Part shown: piece after piece, positions 7,112-15,966 of the stretch | Layout: each line of letters opens with the position of its first letter | How positions within the stretch are numbered: the stretch's first letter is position 1 | NCBI GenBank assembly: GCA_003489165.1 | Contig: DNJG01000119.1 | Coordinates: 997-21,984 of the forward strand | Reading direction: 5' to 3' | DNA length: 20,988 nt | From: Nitrospinota bacterium | GTDB lineage: Bacteria; Nitrospinota; Nitrospinia; UBA9942 | Made by a program: the position numbers and the translations under genes | The notes under the pieces: generated by a model | Told to the model about the DNA's origin: nothing | The model's database searches: none | Seen by the model: the letters and a program-made list of their open reading frames with translations, nothing else

Positions 7112-8506
7112 TTAACCTGTAGCATCTGCTTTTAAATATCCAATCTTCTTCAACCTATATCTTAAGGCATATCTGCTCAGACTTAAAAGTTTTGCAGCCC
7201 TGGATTGATTTCCCCCGGCTTTTTTGAGGGCCTGAATTAAAAGATTTTTTTCTACTTCTTCAAGGGGAACTCCACCATCCGGAAGGGCAAAACTTGATTG
7301 CTGACGTTCTTCACCTTTTATAGGAACACCCTCTACCACTTCAATAGGTAGATGTTCAATTAATATCTCATCTTTGCTCTCAAGGATAATCGCCCTTTCA
7401 ATCACATTTTTTAGTTCTCTTACATTTCCGGGCCAATGATATGAGAGAATAGCCTGTTCAGCCTTTGATGATAAACCTTTAACATCTTTCCTGAACTCCT
7501 TATTGAACTTATCTATAAAGTACTTAGCAAGAATTAGTATATCTCCTTTTCTCACCCTCAGCGGCGGTATAAAAATCGGTATTACTCTGAGACGGTAATA
7601 TAAATCTTCTCTGAACTTCCCATTCTTAATCTCTTCTTTCAGATTCTTATTGGTTGCCGCTATAATCCTGATATCCACCTCAATATCCGAAGCCCCTCCA
7701 ACCCTCTTAAACCGCTTATTCTCAATAAATTTTAACAGTTTCGTCTGTGTCGTAAGTAGCATATCTCCGATTTCATCAAGAAGGACACTCCCGCCATCTG
7801 CAAGCTCAAATAGCCCTATCTTTTTTGCCTTTGCATCTGTAAATGCGCCTTTTTCATAGCCAAAAAGCTCACTCTCAACAAGTGTATCTGGCAATGCAGT
7901 GCAATTTATATCCATGAATGGTCTTGCTGACCGTCTGCTCGCATAATGTATAGCCCTTGCTACAAGGTCTTTACCTGTCCCGCTCTCCCCTTCTATTAAA
8001 ACAGTAGTTGCATCACTCTGAACTATCTTTTGAATCATGTCCAGAACATCTTTAATCTCTTTACTCTCCCCGATTATACTATCAATACTGTGGGTCTTCT
8101 TTTCCTTTTCAAGTCGCCATGTAACCTCTCTGTTGACTCTTTTAGACTCAATAGCCTTCTTTGCAATTATAGCGACCTCAGTAAGGTTAAAGGGCTTGCT
8201 GATATAATCATAAGCCCCAAGCTTCATGGCAGTTACTGCTGTATCAACTGAACCTGAGCCTGTAATCATAATTACAGGGACATCTTCATTTAAACCAATA
8301 ATTTCCTTCAATATCTGAATTCCACCTATATCAGGCAAGAAGACATCAACAAATGCGATATCCGGCATATCTTCCCTTATAGAATTGATTGCCGATTCGC
8401 CATTTTCTGCAGTCTTGACTTCAAAGCCCTCTTTTGTCAGTTTTTCCTGCAATGTCCATGCAATAATATTTTCATCATCAACTATCAACGCCCTCGCCTT
8501 TTTCAT
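7112..8506 (-). CDS. NtrC-family sigma-54-dependent response regulator
   Basis: The product has 464 residues in three parts. The receiver (1-120) has D10-D11, phospho-acceptor D54, T82 and K104. The AAA+ sigma-54 activator domain (about 143-375) has Walker A GESGTGKD (173-180), the sigma-54-contact loop as GAFTDA (220-225) rather than GAFTGA, and Walker B VLLDEIGD. The C-terminal Fis-type helix-turn-helix has G-G-N-Q-S-R-A-A-K-L-L. Phosphorylation should drive oligomerisation, ATP hydrolysis and opening of sigma-54 promoters. It overlaps the upstream kinase by 4 nt (ATGA), so the two are translationally coupled partners. Its likely targets are the three sigma-54 sites in front of the cytochrome genes on the same strand; the first begins ~100 nt after its stop codon. 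Confidence 0.95.
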   Translation of the reverse strand: MKKARALIVDDENIIAWTLQEKLTKEGFEVKTAENGESAINSIREDMPDIAFVDVFLPDIGGIQILKEIIGLNEDVPVIMITGSGSVDTAVTAMKLGAYDYISKPFNLTEVAIIAKKAIESKRVNREVTWRLEKEKKTHSIDSIIGESKEIKDVLDMIQKIVQSDATTVLIEGESGTGKDLVARAIHYASRRSARPFMDINCTALPDTLVESELFGYEKGAFTDAKAKKIGLFELADGGSVLLDEIGDMLLTTQTKLLKFIENKRFKRVGGASDIEVDIRIIAATNKNLKEEIKNGKFREDLYYRLRVIPIFIPPLRVRKGDILILAKYFIDKFNKEFRKDVKGLSSKAEQAILSYHWPGNVRELKNVIERAIILESKDEILIEHLPIEVVEGVPIKGEERQQSSFALPDGGVPLEEVEKNLLIQALKKAGGNQSRAAKLLSLSRYALRYRLKKIGYLKADATG

Positions 8507-10050
8507 AATAAAACCTCACTATCGTTATATTCGGTATCTTCCTCAACTATATTTAATGAATTCTCAAGTGGTAATATTATTGCAAACTTACTACCTTTGT
8601 CAACAACACTTTCTACCTTAATTGTCCCCTTATGTTTTTCCACTATCCTTAAGCTGATTGGCAGTCCCAATCCGCTGCCATCCTTCTTTGTCGTAAAAAA
8701 CGGGGTAAATATATTCTTTATGATTTCAGGAGAAATGCCGCATCCTGTATCAGAAATCTCTATCTGAATGTATTCGCAGCCATTGGGTTTATCTGTTGAT
8801 GTTGTAATTGTCAGCTTGTCATTTTCCTTCATAGATTCAACAGCATTGAGACAGACATTGAGTAATACCTGCTGCATCTTCTCTCCATCAATCAAGATAT
8901 TTGGAATATTACTAAGGCTTGTGTCAATAGATATTTTACCCTTTCTGCACTTGAATTCAAGCAGATTAATTGTATCTGTTATCAGTTTATTCAAATCATG
9001 CATCTTTGGATTTACAACAATAGGCTTTGAGAACATGAGAAGGTCTTTTAGCATTGAATCCAACCTCTGAACCTCCTTAACTATCATATTAATAATCTCC
9101 TTTTTGGGGTCATCTGACGGAAGATCTTCATCAATCAATTGAACTGCACCACTGATTCCAGTAATAGGGTTTTTTATCTCATGTGCCAAAACAGCCGATA
9201 TCCTGCCGAGAGATGCGAGGTGGCTCTCCTGTTTCAGCCTGTCAAGCATTATATTAAAATGCCTTGCCATATATCCAATCTCATCATTTGACTTCAAACC
9301 AATCCTCTGGTTTTTATTGCCATGTTCAATCTCCTTTATTGTTTTAATAACTGCATTCAGCGGCTTAGAAACCAGATTATAAACAATCCAGCTGATTATA
9401 ATTATCAAAATGATTACAGTAGCTACAGATATCCATAACATGATAATAAAGTGGTTATTTAGATGCTCAGCAAATTTTTCGTCGGATAAGGAAATTTTTA
9501 AAATACCACGAATCTTTTCTTTATCACCATGACATTTATGACATGCAGGCTTATTTAAAACTGGCAAATAATAATCATAGAAAACCTTTCCGTTTTTATC
9601 ATAGCCATAGAACTCTTTCTCCTTCCCTTCCCTCAAGACATCTTTTATCTTCTCATCGCTGACCACATCTGCCTTTCCCTCTTCTAAATTCATATACTCC
9701 TCTATGACATCATGGGAAAATTGGTAAATCTCCTTTACCTTATAAAATGTCTCAAAATCCTTAAATGCCTCTTTTCCGTTTGTTCTGATTACCTGTAATT
9801 TTTTTATCCCTGGAATTTTTTTAAATTTATGAATTAGGTCTCGGACAATAAAAGGCCTCTTTCCCTCCATTTCTTTTTCTATCATTGTAGAAATAGAATT
9901 TGCATATACCTTCGTCTTGGTAATCCAGTCCTCATGGAATAGGTCCCTCTCCATTCTTTCTACGGTATATATCATAATGGAAAAAATTATGACAATAGCT
10001 ATAATGATTGGCAATATTATTTTTACCTGCAGTCTGTTAAAAAAAATCAT
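8503..10050 (-). CDS. Haem-c-sensing membrane histidine kinase, partner of the NtrC regulator
   Basis: The product has 515 residues: TM1 (about 11-29), a periplasmic sensor (about 30-200), TM2 (about 201-222), HAMP (about 222-275), HisKA with A-H-E-I-K-N-P (His290) and a HATPase_c domain with N-box N-A-V-E-S, G1 D-T-G-C-G-I and G2 G-S-G-L-G-L. The periplasmic domain carries CHKCHG (Cys170, Cys173, His174), a c-type haem attachment site, followed by R-G-I-L-K-I-S. This layout resembles haem-binding Tll0287-like/DUF3365 sensor domains. It probably reads periplasmic redox state or a haem ligand and phosphorylates the activator encoded 4 nt inside its stop codon. An AGGG lies near the ATG. The chemoreceptor at 16956 has a similar sensor domain. 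Confidence 0.93.
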   Translation of the reverse strand: MIFFNRLQVKIILPIIIAIVIIFSIMIYTVERMERDLFHEDWITKTKVYANSISTMIEKEMEGKRPFIVRDLIHKFKKIPGIKKLQVIRTNGKEAFKDFETFYKVKEIYQFSHDVIEEYMNLEEGKADVVSDEKIKDVLREGKEKEFYGYDKNGKVFYDYYLPVLNKPACHKCHGDKEKIRGILKISLSDEKFAEHLNNHFIIMLWISVATVIILIIIISWIVYNLVSKPLNAVIKTIKEIEHGNKNQRIGLKSNDEIGYMARHFNIMLDRLKQESHLASLGRISAVLAHEIKNPITGISGAVQLIDEDLPSDDPKKEIINMIVKEVQRLDSMLKDLLMFSKPIVVNPKMHDLNKLITDTINLLEFKCRKGKISIDTSLSNIPNILIDGEKMQQVLLNVCLNAVESMKENDKLTITTSTDKPNGCEYIQIEISDTGCGISPEIIKNIFTPFFTTKKDGSGLGLPISLRIVEKHKGTIKVESVVDKGSKFAIILPLENSLNIVEEDTEYNDSEVLL

Positions 10051-10085
10051 AATTTACCCTGCCTCGTCAGAAAATCACGCATAAT

Positions 10086-10123
10086 CCGTTAGACAACTTA
10101 AAAATAGAAAAACTTTCTAACGG
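10086..10123. repeat. Inverted repeat CCGTTAGA / TCTAACGG upstream of the kinase gene
   Basis: Perfect 8-bp arms at 10086-10093 and 10116-10123 flank a 22-nt AT-rich loop, 36 bp upstream of the kinase start codon. It may be an operator or the trace of a dispersed repeat. It is not an integron attC site: the core motifs are in the wrong order. The whole gap 10051-10321 separates divergent operons and contains no gene. Confidence 0.45.
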
Positions 10124-10220
10124 GGTTTGCTTTGGCATGATATTTGGATATTATAATTTTATTAAACAATTATAATCTCCATTTATTTTAAAAGCAACAG
10201 CAAATAAACAACATTTACAT

Positions 10221-10252
10221 CCCTGCCTGTCCTGTTTGCCAGCAGGTAGGTC
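10221..10252. repeat. GC-rich dispersed palindromic repeat in the divergent intergenic region
   Basis: CCTGCCTG and AGCAGGTAGG form imperfect inverted arms around TCCTGTTTGCC. This block stands out from its AT-rich surroundings. On the minus strand it would read L-P-A-G-K-Q-D-R-Q-G, a peptide I recognise as the signature of a widely dispersed bacterial repeat (recollection, not a search). Confidence 0.45.
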
Positions 10253-10321
10253 TAATATATTATTACAATCTGTGTCTTTTAATACACTTTGATGGTGCAT
10301 ATAGCACAAATTTTTTAAATT

Positions 10322-11500
10322 ATGGAAAAAAGAACTATTCTTATTGTAGATGATGAGGAGATTATAAGAAAGACCCTCTCTATCCATCTGACAAAGGGAA
10401 ATTATTCGGTCATTCAGTCAGCCGGCGGCTCTGGGATATTTGAGGAGCTAAAAAATAACAATTATGAGCTTGTTATCAGTGATATCAGAATGCCTGAGGT
10501 TAATGGGCTGCAGATATTAGAATATGTCAAGAAGAATTATGCTGATATCCCTGTCCTAATCCTCACAGGTTTGATGGATTTGAATATTACCATTGAAGCC
10601 ATGAAAATGGGTGCCTTTGATTTCCTTATAAAACCAATTACAAAAGAGCACCTCTTAAATACTGTCCAAAACGCACTTCATAGTAGAGACCTCCTTATTC
10701 AGAATAAAAAATTAGAAAAAGAAAATCTTGAATATCGCACCATTCTGGAAAATAAGGTAGAAGAGAGAACAGAACAGCTCAACAAAAAGACTGTTGAACT
10801 TGAAAATGCTTATGAAACACTGCAAAAAATGAATTTCCAGATGGTAAAGGTGCTTGCTGAGGCAATTGAGGCAAAAGATAAGTATACGAGGGGGCATTGC
10901 GACAGAATGCGTTTAATCTGCCTTAAAATTGGTGAATTACTTGGCATTTCAGAAGAGGAAAAGACTGACCTTGAATTTGCCGCCGTCCTGCACGACCTTG
11001 GTAAAATTGGAATTGCCGATTCTATCTTAAACAAGATAGACACCCTTAGTGAAAATGAGTTTGATATGATAAAAGAACACTCTTTAATTGGCGAGAAGAT
11101 TATCTCGGAGATAAGCACATTTAAAAATGTAAGCATGATTATAAAACATCACCATGAAAATTATGATGGAAGCGGATATCCGGGAGGACTCAAAGGCAGC
11201 CATATCCCCCTCCTCTCACGAATTATTGCAGTAGCGGATGTATTTGATGCGCTGACAAGTAACCGTCCATATCGTGAATCCCTCTCCATAGAGAGTGCCA
11301 TTTCTGAGATAAAAAATATATCTGGGACAAAATTGGACCCGTCTATTGTCCAGCTTCTAATCAGCAACAGAGAGTATTTTTATAAAAATTCATACACAAA
11401 ACTAAAACCTAATCAGCCACAGAAATACAGTGGCACGGAGGAAAAAAATAAATTATTAAAAAAATCTCTGTGTCTACATGCCTATGGCAATTCTCTGTAA
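10322..11500 (+). CDS. Response regulator with HD-GYP c-di-GMP phosphodiesterase output
   Basis: The product has 392 residues. The receiver (1-120) has D10-D11, phospho-acceptor D54 and a K-P at about 105, followed by a coiled coil (about 125-175). The HD-GYP domain (about 178-355) has R-G-H-C-D-R-M, H224-D225 in H-D-L-G-K-I-G-I, H-H-H-E-N-Y-D-G-S-G-Y-P-G (GYP at about 285) and S-N-R-P-Y-R. All catalytic metal ligands seem present, so it should hydrolyse c-di-GMP when phosphorylated. The last ~28 residues do not belong to the family and are encoded by a decayed CACAG-type repeat. It is the first gene of the plus-strand cluster and lies 15 nt before the dCache kinase, its likely donor along with CheA. 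There is no clear ribosome-binding site. Confidence 0.92.
   Translation: MEKRTILIVDDEEIIRKTLSIHLTKGNYSVIQSAGGSGIFEELKNNNYELVISDIRMPEVNGLQILEYVKKNYADIPVLILTGLMDLNITIEAMKMGAFDFLIKPITKEHLLNTVQNALHSRDLLIQNKKLEKENLEYRTILENKVEERTEQLNKKTVELENAYETLQKMNFQMVKVLAEAIEAKDKYTRGHCDRMRLICLKIGELLGISEEEKTDLEFAAVLHDLGKIGIADSILNKIDTLSENEFDMIKEHSLIGEKIISEISTFKNVSMIIKHHHENYDGSGYPGGLKGSHIPLLSRIIAVADVFDALTSNRPYRESLSIESAISEIKNISGTKLDPSIVQLLISNREYFYKNSYTKLKPNQPQKYSGTEEKNKLLKKSLCLHAYGNSL
11415..11477. repeat. CACAG-rich palindromic element (copy 2) inside the 3' end of the HD-GYP gene
   Basis: The left arm AGCCACAGAAATACAGTGGC (then ACGGAGG) matches the left arm of the element at 15967, and the right arm TCTCTGTGTC...CTATGGCAA matches its right arm. 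The centre is AT-rich. It overlaps the last codons and the stop of the HD-GYP gene. Confidence 0.6.
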
Positions 11501-11515
11501 TTTCTTATTGCTTGT

Positions 11516-13933
11516 ATGAATCAGGAAAAAACAAACCTCATTTTCACCATCCGCAATAAACTTATCATTATCTTCCTTCTTGTTTCAATACTGCCATTTA
11601 TTATATTAGGCTATACAACCTATAAAGAAGGTGAGTCTATCTTAAGGGAAAAAATATCCAATCAATTGAGCAGTATTGCTGATAGCAAAGAAAAAAAGAT
11701 CAGGACATGGTTTATAGAGAGGTTTAATGATACAGAGATGATTGCCCATAATAAATTTATGGAAATACATCTATCAAGACTTCTATTGATTAAAAAAAAT
11801 TATGAACAAAGGGGGCTGTCATCGCTTAAATATACAAATAGTGAAGAATATCAAAACATCACATCCTTTTTAAATATGATAATCAATCAGCTTGGTGTAT
11901 TCTCAGAGATATTTATTCTGGACACCACAGGACATATCATCCTTTCAACCAATTTCCAAAGACTTAATGAAGATGAATCAAAAAATGACCACTTCAACAT
12001 GCCAATAGCCCAAAAAGAGGTTTATATAAAGGATGTCTATTATTCTGATAGGTTGAAACAACCTATTATTACATTTTCAGATGTCATGTATGATTACAGA
12101 GGAGAGGAGCATGGCGTCATTGCTGGAGTAGTAGTGGCAAAGGTAAAAGTAAATGAGATACTTGAGCCATTGATTGAAGAATCGTTTGGGGTGGGTAAGA
12201 CAGGAGAAGAGATATTAGTTAATAAGGATAACATCACATTGCTAAATCTTAAATTCTTAAATGACAGTGCATTAAAATATAAAATGCCGGATGAAACACC
12301 ATCAACACTGGCTATTGCAGGAAAGAATGGTATCACTGAAGGGATAGACTATAGAAAAAGGCATACCCTTGCTGCATACCGACATATACCCGACCTTGAA
12401 TGGGGATTGGTAGTCAAGATGGATATTGATGAGGCTTATGCCCCAATTAACAAACTCTTCAAGATAATTATTATATTTACATTATTAGGCGTCAGTTTTA
12501 TCCTGTTCTTCATATCACAGGTATCAAGGCGTGTAACAGCCCCCCTGATTGAAATGAAGTCAATTGCCAGAGAGATTTCACACGGCAATTATCAAAAGGG
12601 TAATGATTATAAACTTAATAGGACAGACGAGATTGGAGGCCTTGCCCATTCAATCAGAGAGATGTCTATAAACCTGAATAAAAAACAGTCTGAGGTAGAA
12701 AACTACAAACAGGAATTGGAATCAAGGCTAAATGAAATATCTGAAAAGAATCTGAACCTTGAAAAGACATACCAAGAGCTTTATAAGACAAAAAATTATC
12801 TTGAAAAGATTATTGACCATTCAAAGGATATAATCATAACAACTGATATAAATGGAAATATTGTGGAATTTAATCCTGAGGCAGAGGAGAAGCTCGGATA
12901 CAGAAAAGATATTATAATAGGCAAGCCTGCTTCAATCCTTTACGAAAACCCAGATGAAAGAAAACAGATAATAGACTTCGTCAATAAATTTGGTGCGGTC
13001 AGAAACAAAGAAGTCCGTCTGCTGTCAAAAACCGGAGATGTTCATCATGTAAGCCTTACCATATCACAACTAAAAAACGACTCCGGAGAGATTGACGGAA
13101 CTGTCGGAATATCTAAGGATTTCTCGGAAGAAAGAATGCTTCAATATAAATTAATACAATCTGAAAAGATGGCTGGCATCGGGACACTCGCCTCTGGAAT
13201 TGCCCATGAGATAAACAATCCCCTTGCAGGCATTCTTGGCATGGCAGAGGCTATTCTTGATGAAAATGACCACAGCATGATAAACTCATACGCAAAGGAT
13301 ATAGTCCATTATACCCTTGAAGCTACAGCCATTGTAAAAGAATTATTAACATATTCCCGACAGACACAAAATGAATCCATATCAACAATTGATATGGCAG
13401 TCATTCTTGAAAATTCCATAAAGATGGCAAAACATTCAGCCGACTTCTCTTTAATTACCATCATCACGGACATGAAGAGGGGGTGCTGGATAAATGCAAA
13501 CGCAGGTGAAATGCAGCAGGTCTTTATAAACCTTATAATAAATGCAACACATGCAATGGAAGAAAAAGGGGGCAAACTGATATTAAGCTGCTATATGACA
13601 AATGATTCTATCAATACAGTTGTTACTGACACAGGAACAGGGATTAAAAAAGAACATCTCAATCAGATTTATAATCCATTTTTCACTACAAAACCAGTGG
13701 GCAAAGGGACCGGCTTGGGGCTGTATGTGGCATATAAGATTATTACAAAATACCATGGGCATATTGATTTGATTTCAGAGGAGGGAAAAGGGACATCTTT
13801 CGTTATAACACTCCCGCTTGCCGAAGGCATAGCCGCCATTCAAGAAAACGGCTCTGAGGGCAAAGGTGCAGCATATATGGTTGACGATGCTGATAATTCA
13901 CAGATTAATCTGTTCAACCCTCACTTAACTTAA
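11516..13933 (+). CDS. dCache-HAMP-PAS sensor histidine kinase
   Basis: The product has 805 residues: TM1 (about 15-33), a large extracytoplasmic dCache-type domain (about 40-310, with D-T-T-G-H-I-I-L-S and D-V-Y-Y-S-D), TM2 (about 316-336) and HAMP (about 337-390). These are followed by a coiled coil, PAS (about 437-545, I-I-D-H-S-K-D-I-I-I-T-T-D), HisKA (I-A-H-E-I-N-N-P, His564) and HATPase_c (N-A-T-H-A-M, D-T-G-T-G-I, G-K-G-T-G-L-G-L). The cache domain senses an unknown small molecule. No receiver or DNA-binding domain is attached. It follows the receiver-HD-GYP gene by 15 nt, which suggests a kinase-regulator pair. The last ~35 residues, after the ATPase domain, are unassigned. There is no clear ribosome-binding site. 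Confidence 0.93.
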   Translation: MNQEKTNLIFTIRNKLIIIFLLVSILPFIILGYTTYKEGESILREKISNQLSSIADSKEKKIRTWFIERFNDTEMIAHNKFMEIHLSRLLLIKKNYEQRGLSSLKYTNSEEYQNITSFLNMIINQLGVFSEIFILDTTGHIILSTNFQRLNEDESKNDHFNMPIAQKEVYIKDVYYSDRLKQPIITFSDVMYDYRGEEHGVIAGVVVAKVKVNEILEPLIEESFGVGKTGEEILVNKDNITLLNLKFLNDSALKYKMPDETPSTLAIAGKNGITEGIDYRKRHTLAAYRHIPDLEWGLVVKMDIDEAYAPINKLFKIIIIFTLLGVSFILFFISQVSRRVTAPLIEMKSIAREISHGNYQKGNDYKLNRTDEIGGLAHSIREMSINLNKKQSEVENYKQELESRLNEISEKNLNLEKTYQELYKTKNYLEKIIDHSKDIIITTDINGNIVEFNPEAEEKLGYRKDIIIGKPASILYENPDERKQIIDFVNKFGAVRNKEVRLLSKTGDVHHVSLTISQLKNDSGEIDGTVGISKDFSEERMLQYKLIQSEKMAGIGTLASGIAHEINNPLAGILGMAEAILDENDHSMINSYAKDIVHYTLEATAIVKELLTYSRQTQNESISTIDMAVILENSIKMAKHSADFSLITIITDMKRGCWINANAGEMQQVFINLIINATHAMEEKGGKLILSCYMTNDSINTVVTDTGTGIKKEHLNQIYNPFFTTKPVGKGTGLGLYVAYKIITKYHGHIDLISEEGKGTSFVITLPLAEGIAAIQENGSEGKGAAYMVDDADNSQINLFNPHLT

Positions 13934-13940
13934 GTGGGGG
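13918..13940 (+). promoter_or_regulatory. Hairpin over the kinase stop codon that covers the cheR ribosome-binding site
   Basis: CACTTAA-C-TTAAGTG (13922-13936) is a perfect inverted repeat, extended by CCCT pairing with GGGG (one G-T). The kinase stop TAA (13931-13933) lies in the 3' arm, and the G-run that must serve as the Shine-Dalgarno for the ATG at 13951 closes the stem. Ribosomes finishing the kinase would open it, so CheR translation may depend on translation of the kinase. Confidence 0.5.
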
Positions 13941-13950
13941 GAAATCCGCT

Positions 13951-15486
13951 ATGATTGTAAAAAACACAAGAGATATCATAAATAAAGAAAACCTGCTTAT
14001 TGTAAGAGACCTGATACAGAAGAGGTCAGGAATATTCTTTCCTGAATCAAAAATCCTTACATTAGAAAAACCTATTTACTCAAATTATCTTGAGTCAATG
14101 GCAAAGAACTTTAATGAATATATATTGTGTCTTTCTTCAAAGAACGGAGACAGTTATTTCAGAAAATTGATTTCCTTCCTGACAACAAATGAGACCTACT
14201 TTTTCAGGGGAAAGGCGGATTTTGATATATTGAAGAATATCATCTTTCCTGAGTTAATTAAAAGAAAAACATCCAATCATAGAACTATCTCTATCTGGAG
14301 TGCGGCTTGTTCAACAGGCGAAGAGCCTTATTCATTGGCAATTATCCTCAAAGAACTTATTCCAAAAATAGAAACATGGAAGATTAATATAATTGCATCT
14401 GATATTGATGAAACTGCAATCAACACCGCAAAAAAAGGAGAATACAGTCGGTGGTCTTTCAGGGGTGTTGATACAAATATTCTAAATAAATATTTTTATA
14501 AAAATGATGATAAATATAAAATAAAGGAAGACTATAAGACACTTATTCATTTTATAAATCATAATCTCATCTCAGACCCTCCCCCTGCAAATGAAAATGA
14601 TAATCTTGCCTCCGCAGACAGTAGGCATGGATTTGATATTATTATCTGCAGAAATGTCACCATCTATTTTAAAAAAGAAACAACCATGAATCTCGCTTTG
14701 AAGTTCTATAATTCCCTTAATGAGGACGGCTACCTTGTTGTAGGACATACCGAGTATTCAGCAGATAATTACAGTAAATTTATAAGCAGGGTTTTCCCGG
14801 TCGGTATCGTTTATCAAAAAGCAACCAATGGTGCAGCAAAAAATAAGACTACTCCAGAACTGATTAGCATAGAAAAAAAACAGGTTAAGGAAACTGACAA
14901 ATTGCTGAACATTATTAAAAAGAGCACCCCATCATTGCCGAAAATATCTGACAATCTCAACTTACATGAGCATAGAAACAATTTAAGTGAGGAAAAAATC
15001 ATATTCAATGAGGCTATAAAGCATTACACCAATAATAACTATGACTTCGCCATTGACAGATTCTTCAAAGTTCTTGACATCAATCCAAAAAATGTGAGAG
15101 CATCCTGGATGCTGTGCCATATATCAGCCAACAGGGGACATTTTGAAGATGCTATCAAATGGGGAACCCGCTGTATTGAGATAGACCCCCTTTTTAAAGA
15201 GGCATATTATTCACTCGCACTGATTAATCTTGAGAGGAAAGAGTATAATGAGGCTGTAGAAAAACTGAAAAAGGCAATCTATATTGATCCAAATTTCACT
15301 CTCGGTTATTTTACACTTGGAAATATCTACACATTAATGTATCTACATTCCCAGGCAACAGATTGTTTTAAGATAGCAATCGATATTCTGTCAGTAAAGC
15401 CGTCTGACGAAATCGTTTTTCAGGCTGAACATCTGACGGTTAAAGAACTCTTAAACCTTATTGAATTAAAGTTCCGTGCATCATGA
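13951..15486 (+). CDS. cheR: CheR chemoreceptor methyltransferase with C-terminal TPR repeats
   Basis: The product has 511 residues: a CheR N-terminal helical domain (about 15-70), the SAM-binding domain with S-A-A-C-S-T-G-E-E-P-Y-S-L-A (about 116-130) and I-C-R-N-V-T-I-Y-F (about 231-239), then a linker and about four TPR repeats (about 350-495). CheR transfers methyl groups from SAM to chemoreceptor glutamates. The TPR tail is found in WspC-like and other alternative-pathway CheR proteins rather than in simple flagellar ones. About 15 extra residues (P-P-P-A-N-E-N-D-N-L) sit between H-N-L and F-D-I-I-I-C, a loop that is normally short. The 3' end overlaps or abuts cheW. Confidence 0.93.
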   Translation: MIVKNTRDIINKENLLIVRDLIQKRSGIFFPESKILTLEKPIYSNYLESMAKNFNEYILCLSSKNGDSYFRKLISFLTTNETYFFRGKADFDILKNIIFPELIKRKTSNHRTISIWSAACSTGEEPYSLAIILKELIPKIETWKINIIASDIDETAINTAKKGEYSRWSFRGVDTNILNKYFYKNDDKYKIKEDYKTLIHFINHNLISDPPPANENDNLASADSRHGFDIIICRNVTIYFKKETTMNLALKFYNSLNEDGYLVVGHTEYSADNYSKFISRVFPVGIVYQKATNGAAKNKTTPELISIEKKQVKETDKLLNIIKKSTPSLPKISDNLNLHEHRNNLSEEKIIFNEAIKHYTNNNYDFAIDRFFKVLDINPKNVRASWMLCHISANRGHFEDAIKWGTRCIEIDPLFKEAYYSLALINLERKEYNEAVEKLKKAIYIDPNFTLGYFTLGNIYTLMYLHSQATDCFKIAIDILSVKPSDEIVFQAEHLTVKELLNLIELKFRAS

Positions 15487-15508
15487 ACAAAGACTTAATT
15501 TCCTACAC

Positions 15509-15955
15509 ATGAACTTTGTGATATTTTTTTTAAATAATGTCCGTTATGCAATTGATATATCGGTAGTTGAAGAGATCATCCCTCTCCCTGCAATTACCCC
15601 AATTGCAAGGCTCCCATCATTTATCCGTGGAATTATCAATTTAAGAGGAAGTGCTATTCCTGTTATTGACCTGAAAGAGAGGCTCGGGATTGGCTCAAGT
15701 ACCTATGAGCTGAACAATGATATTATTGTTGTCAGGGCACACAATAAAAAGGCAGGTTTTATCGTTGATGATACACTCTCTATAACGGATATCCCTGATA
15801 GCTTCTTTGCCCCTCCTCCTGATATAATCAGTGGAATTGATATCAGATATATATCTTCAACTGCCCAAATTGGTAAGGATTTGATAATCTCTCTAAATCT
15901 GGATAATATTTTAACCTTATCAGAAAAAGAGGAATTTGTAAAACTTGAGGTGTAA
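15509..15955 (+). CDS. cheW: CheW-like coupling protein
   Basis: A single CheW domain of about 148 residues: F-V-I-F-F-L-N-N-V-R-Y-A-I-D-I-S-V-V-E-E-I, then R-L-P-S-F-I-R-G-I-I-N-L-R-G-S-A-I-P-V-I-D-L, the core signature. It links receptors to CheA. The domain starts directly at the ATG at 15509. A GTG at 15476, overlapping the cheR stop, would add 11 residues; neither has a clear ribosome-binding site. It pairs with a second CheW gene downstream, as the WspB/WspD pair does in Wsp-type systems. Confidence 0.9.
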   Translation: MNFVIFFLNNVRYAIDISVVEEIIPLPAITPIARLPSFIRGIINLRGSAIPVIDLKERLGIGSSTYELNNDIIVVRAHNKKAGFIVDDTLSITDIPDSFFAPPPDIISGIDIRYISSTAQIGKDLIISLNLDNILTLSEKEEFVKLEV

Positions 15956-15966
15956 TAAATAAAATA

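Noticed and set aside
10086..10123. Possible integron attC site (GTTAGAC ... TCTAACG)
   Set aside because: The core motifs are in the wrong order and orientation for attC, and no integrase or cassette is present.
10133..10147. Plus-strand sigma-54-like sequence TGGCATGATATTTGG before the HD-GYP gene
   Set aside because: The essential GC at -12 is GG, and the site lies 175 bp from the start codon; too weak compared with the three minus-strand sites.
10151..10387. Minus-strand frame of 78 codons across the divergent intergenic region
   Set aside because: It overlaps the start of the HD-GYP gene and runs through a dispersed palindromic repeat; no signal of coding.
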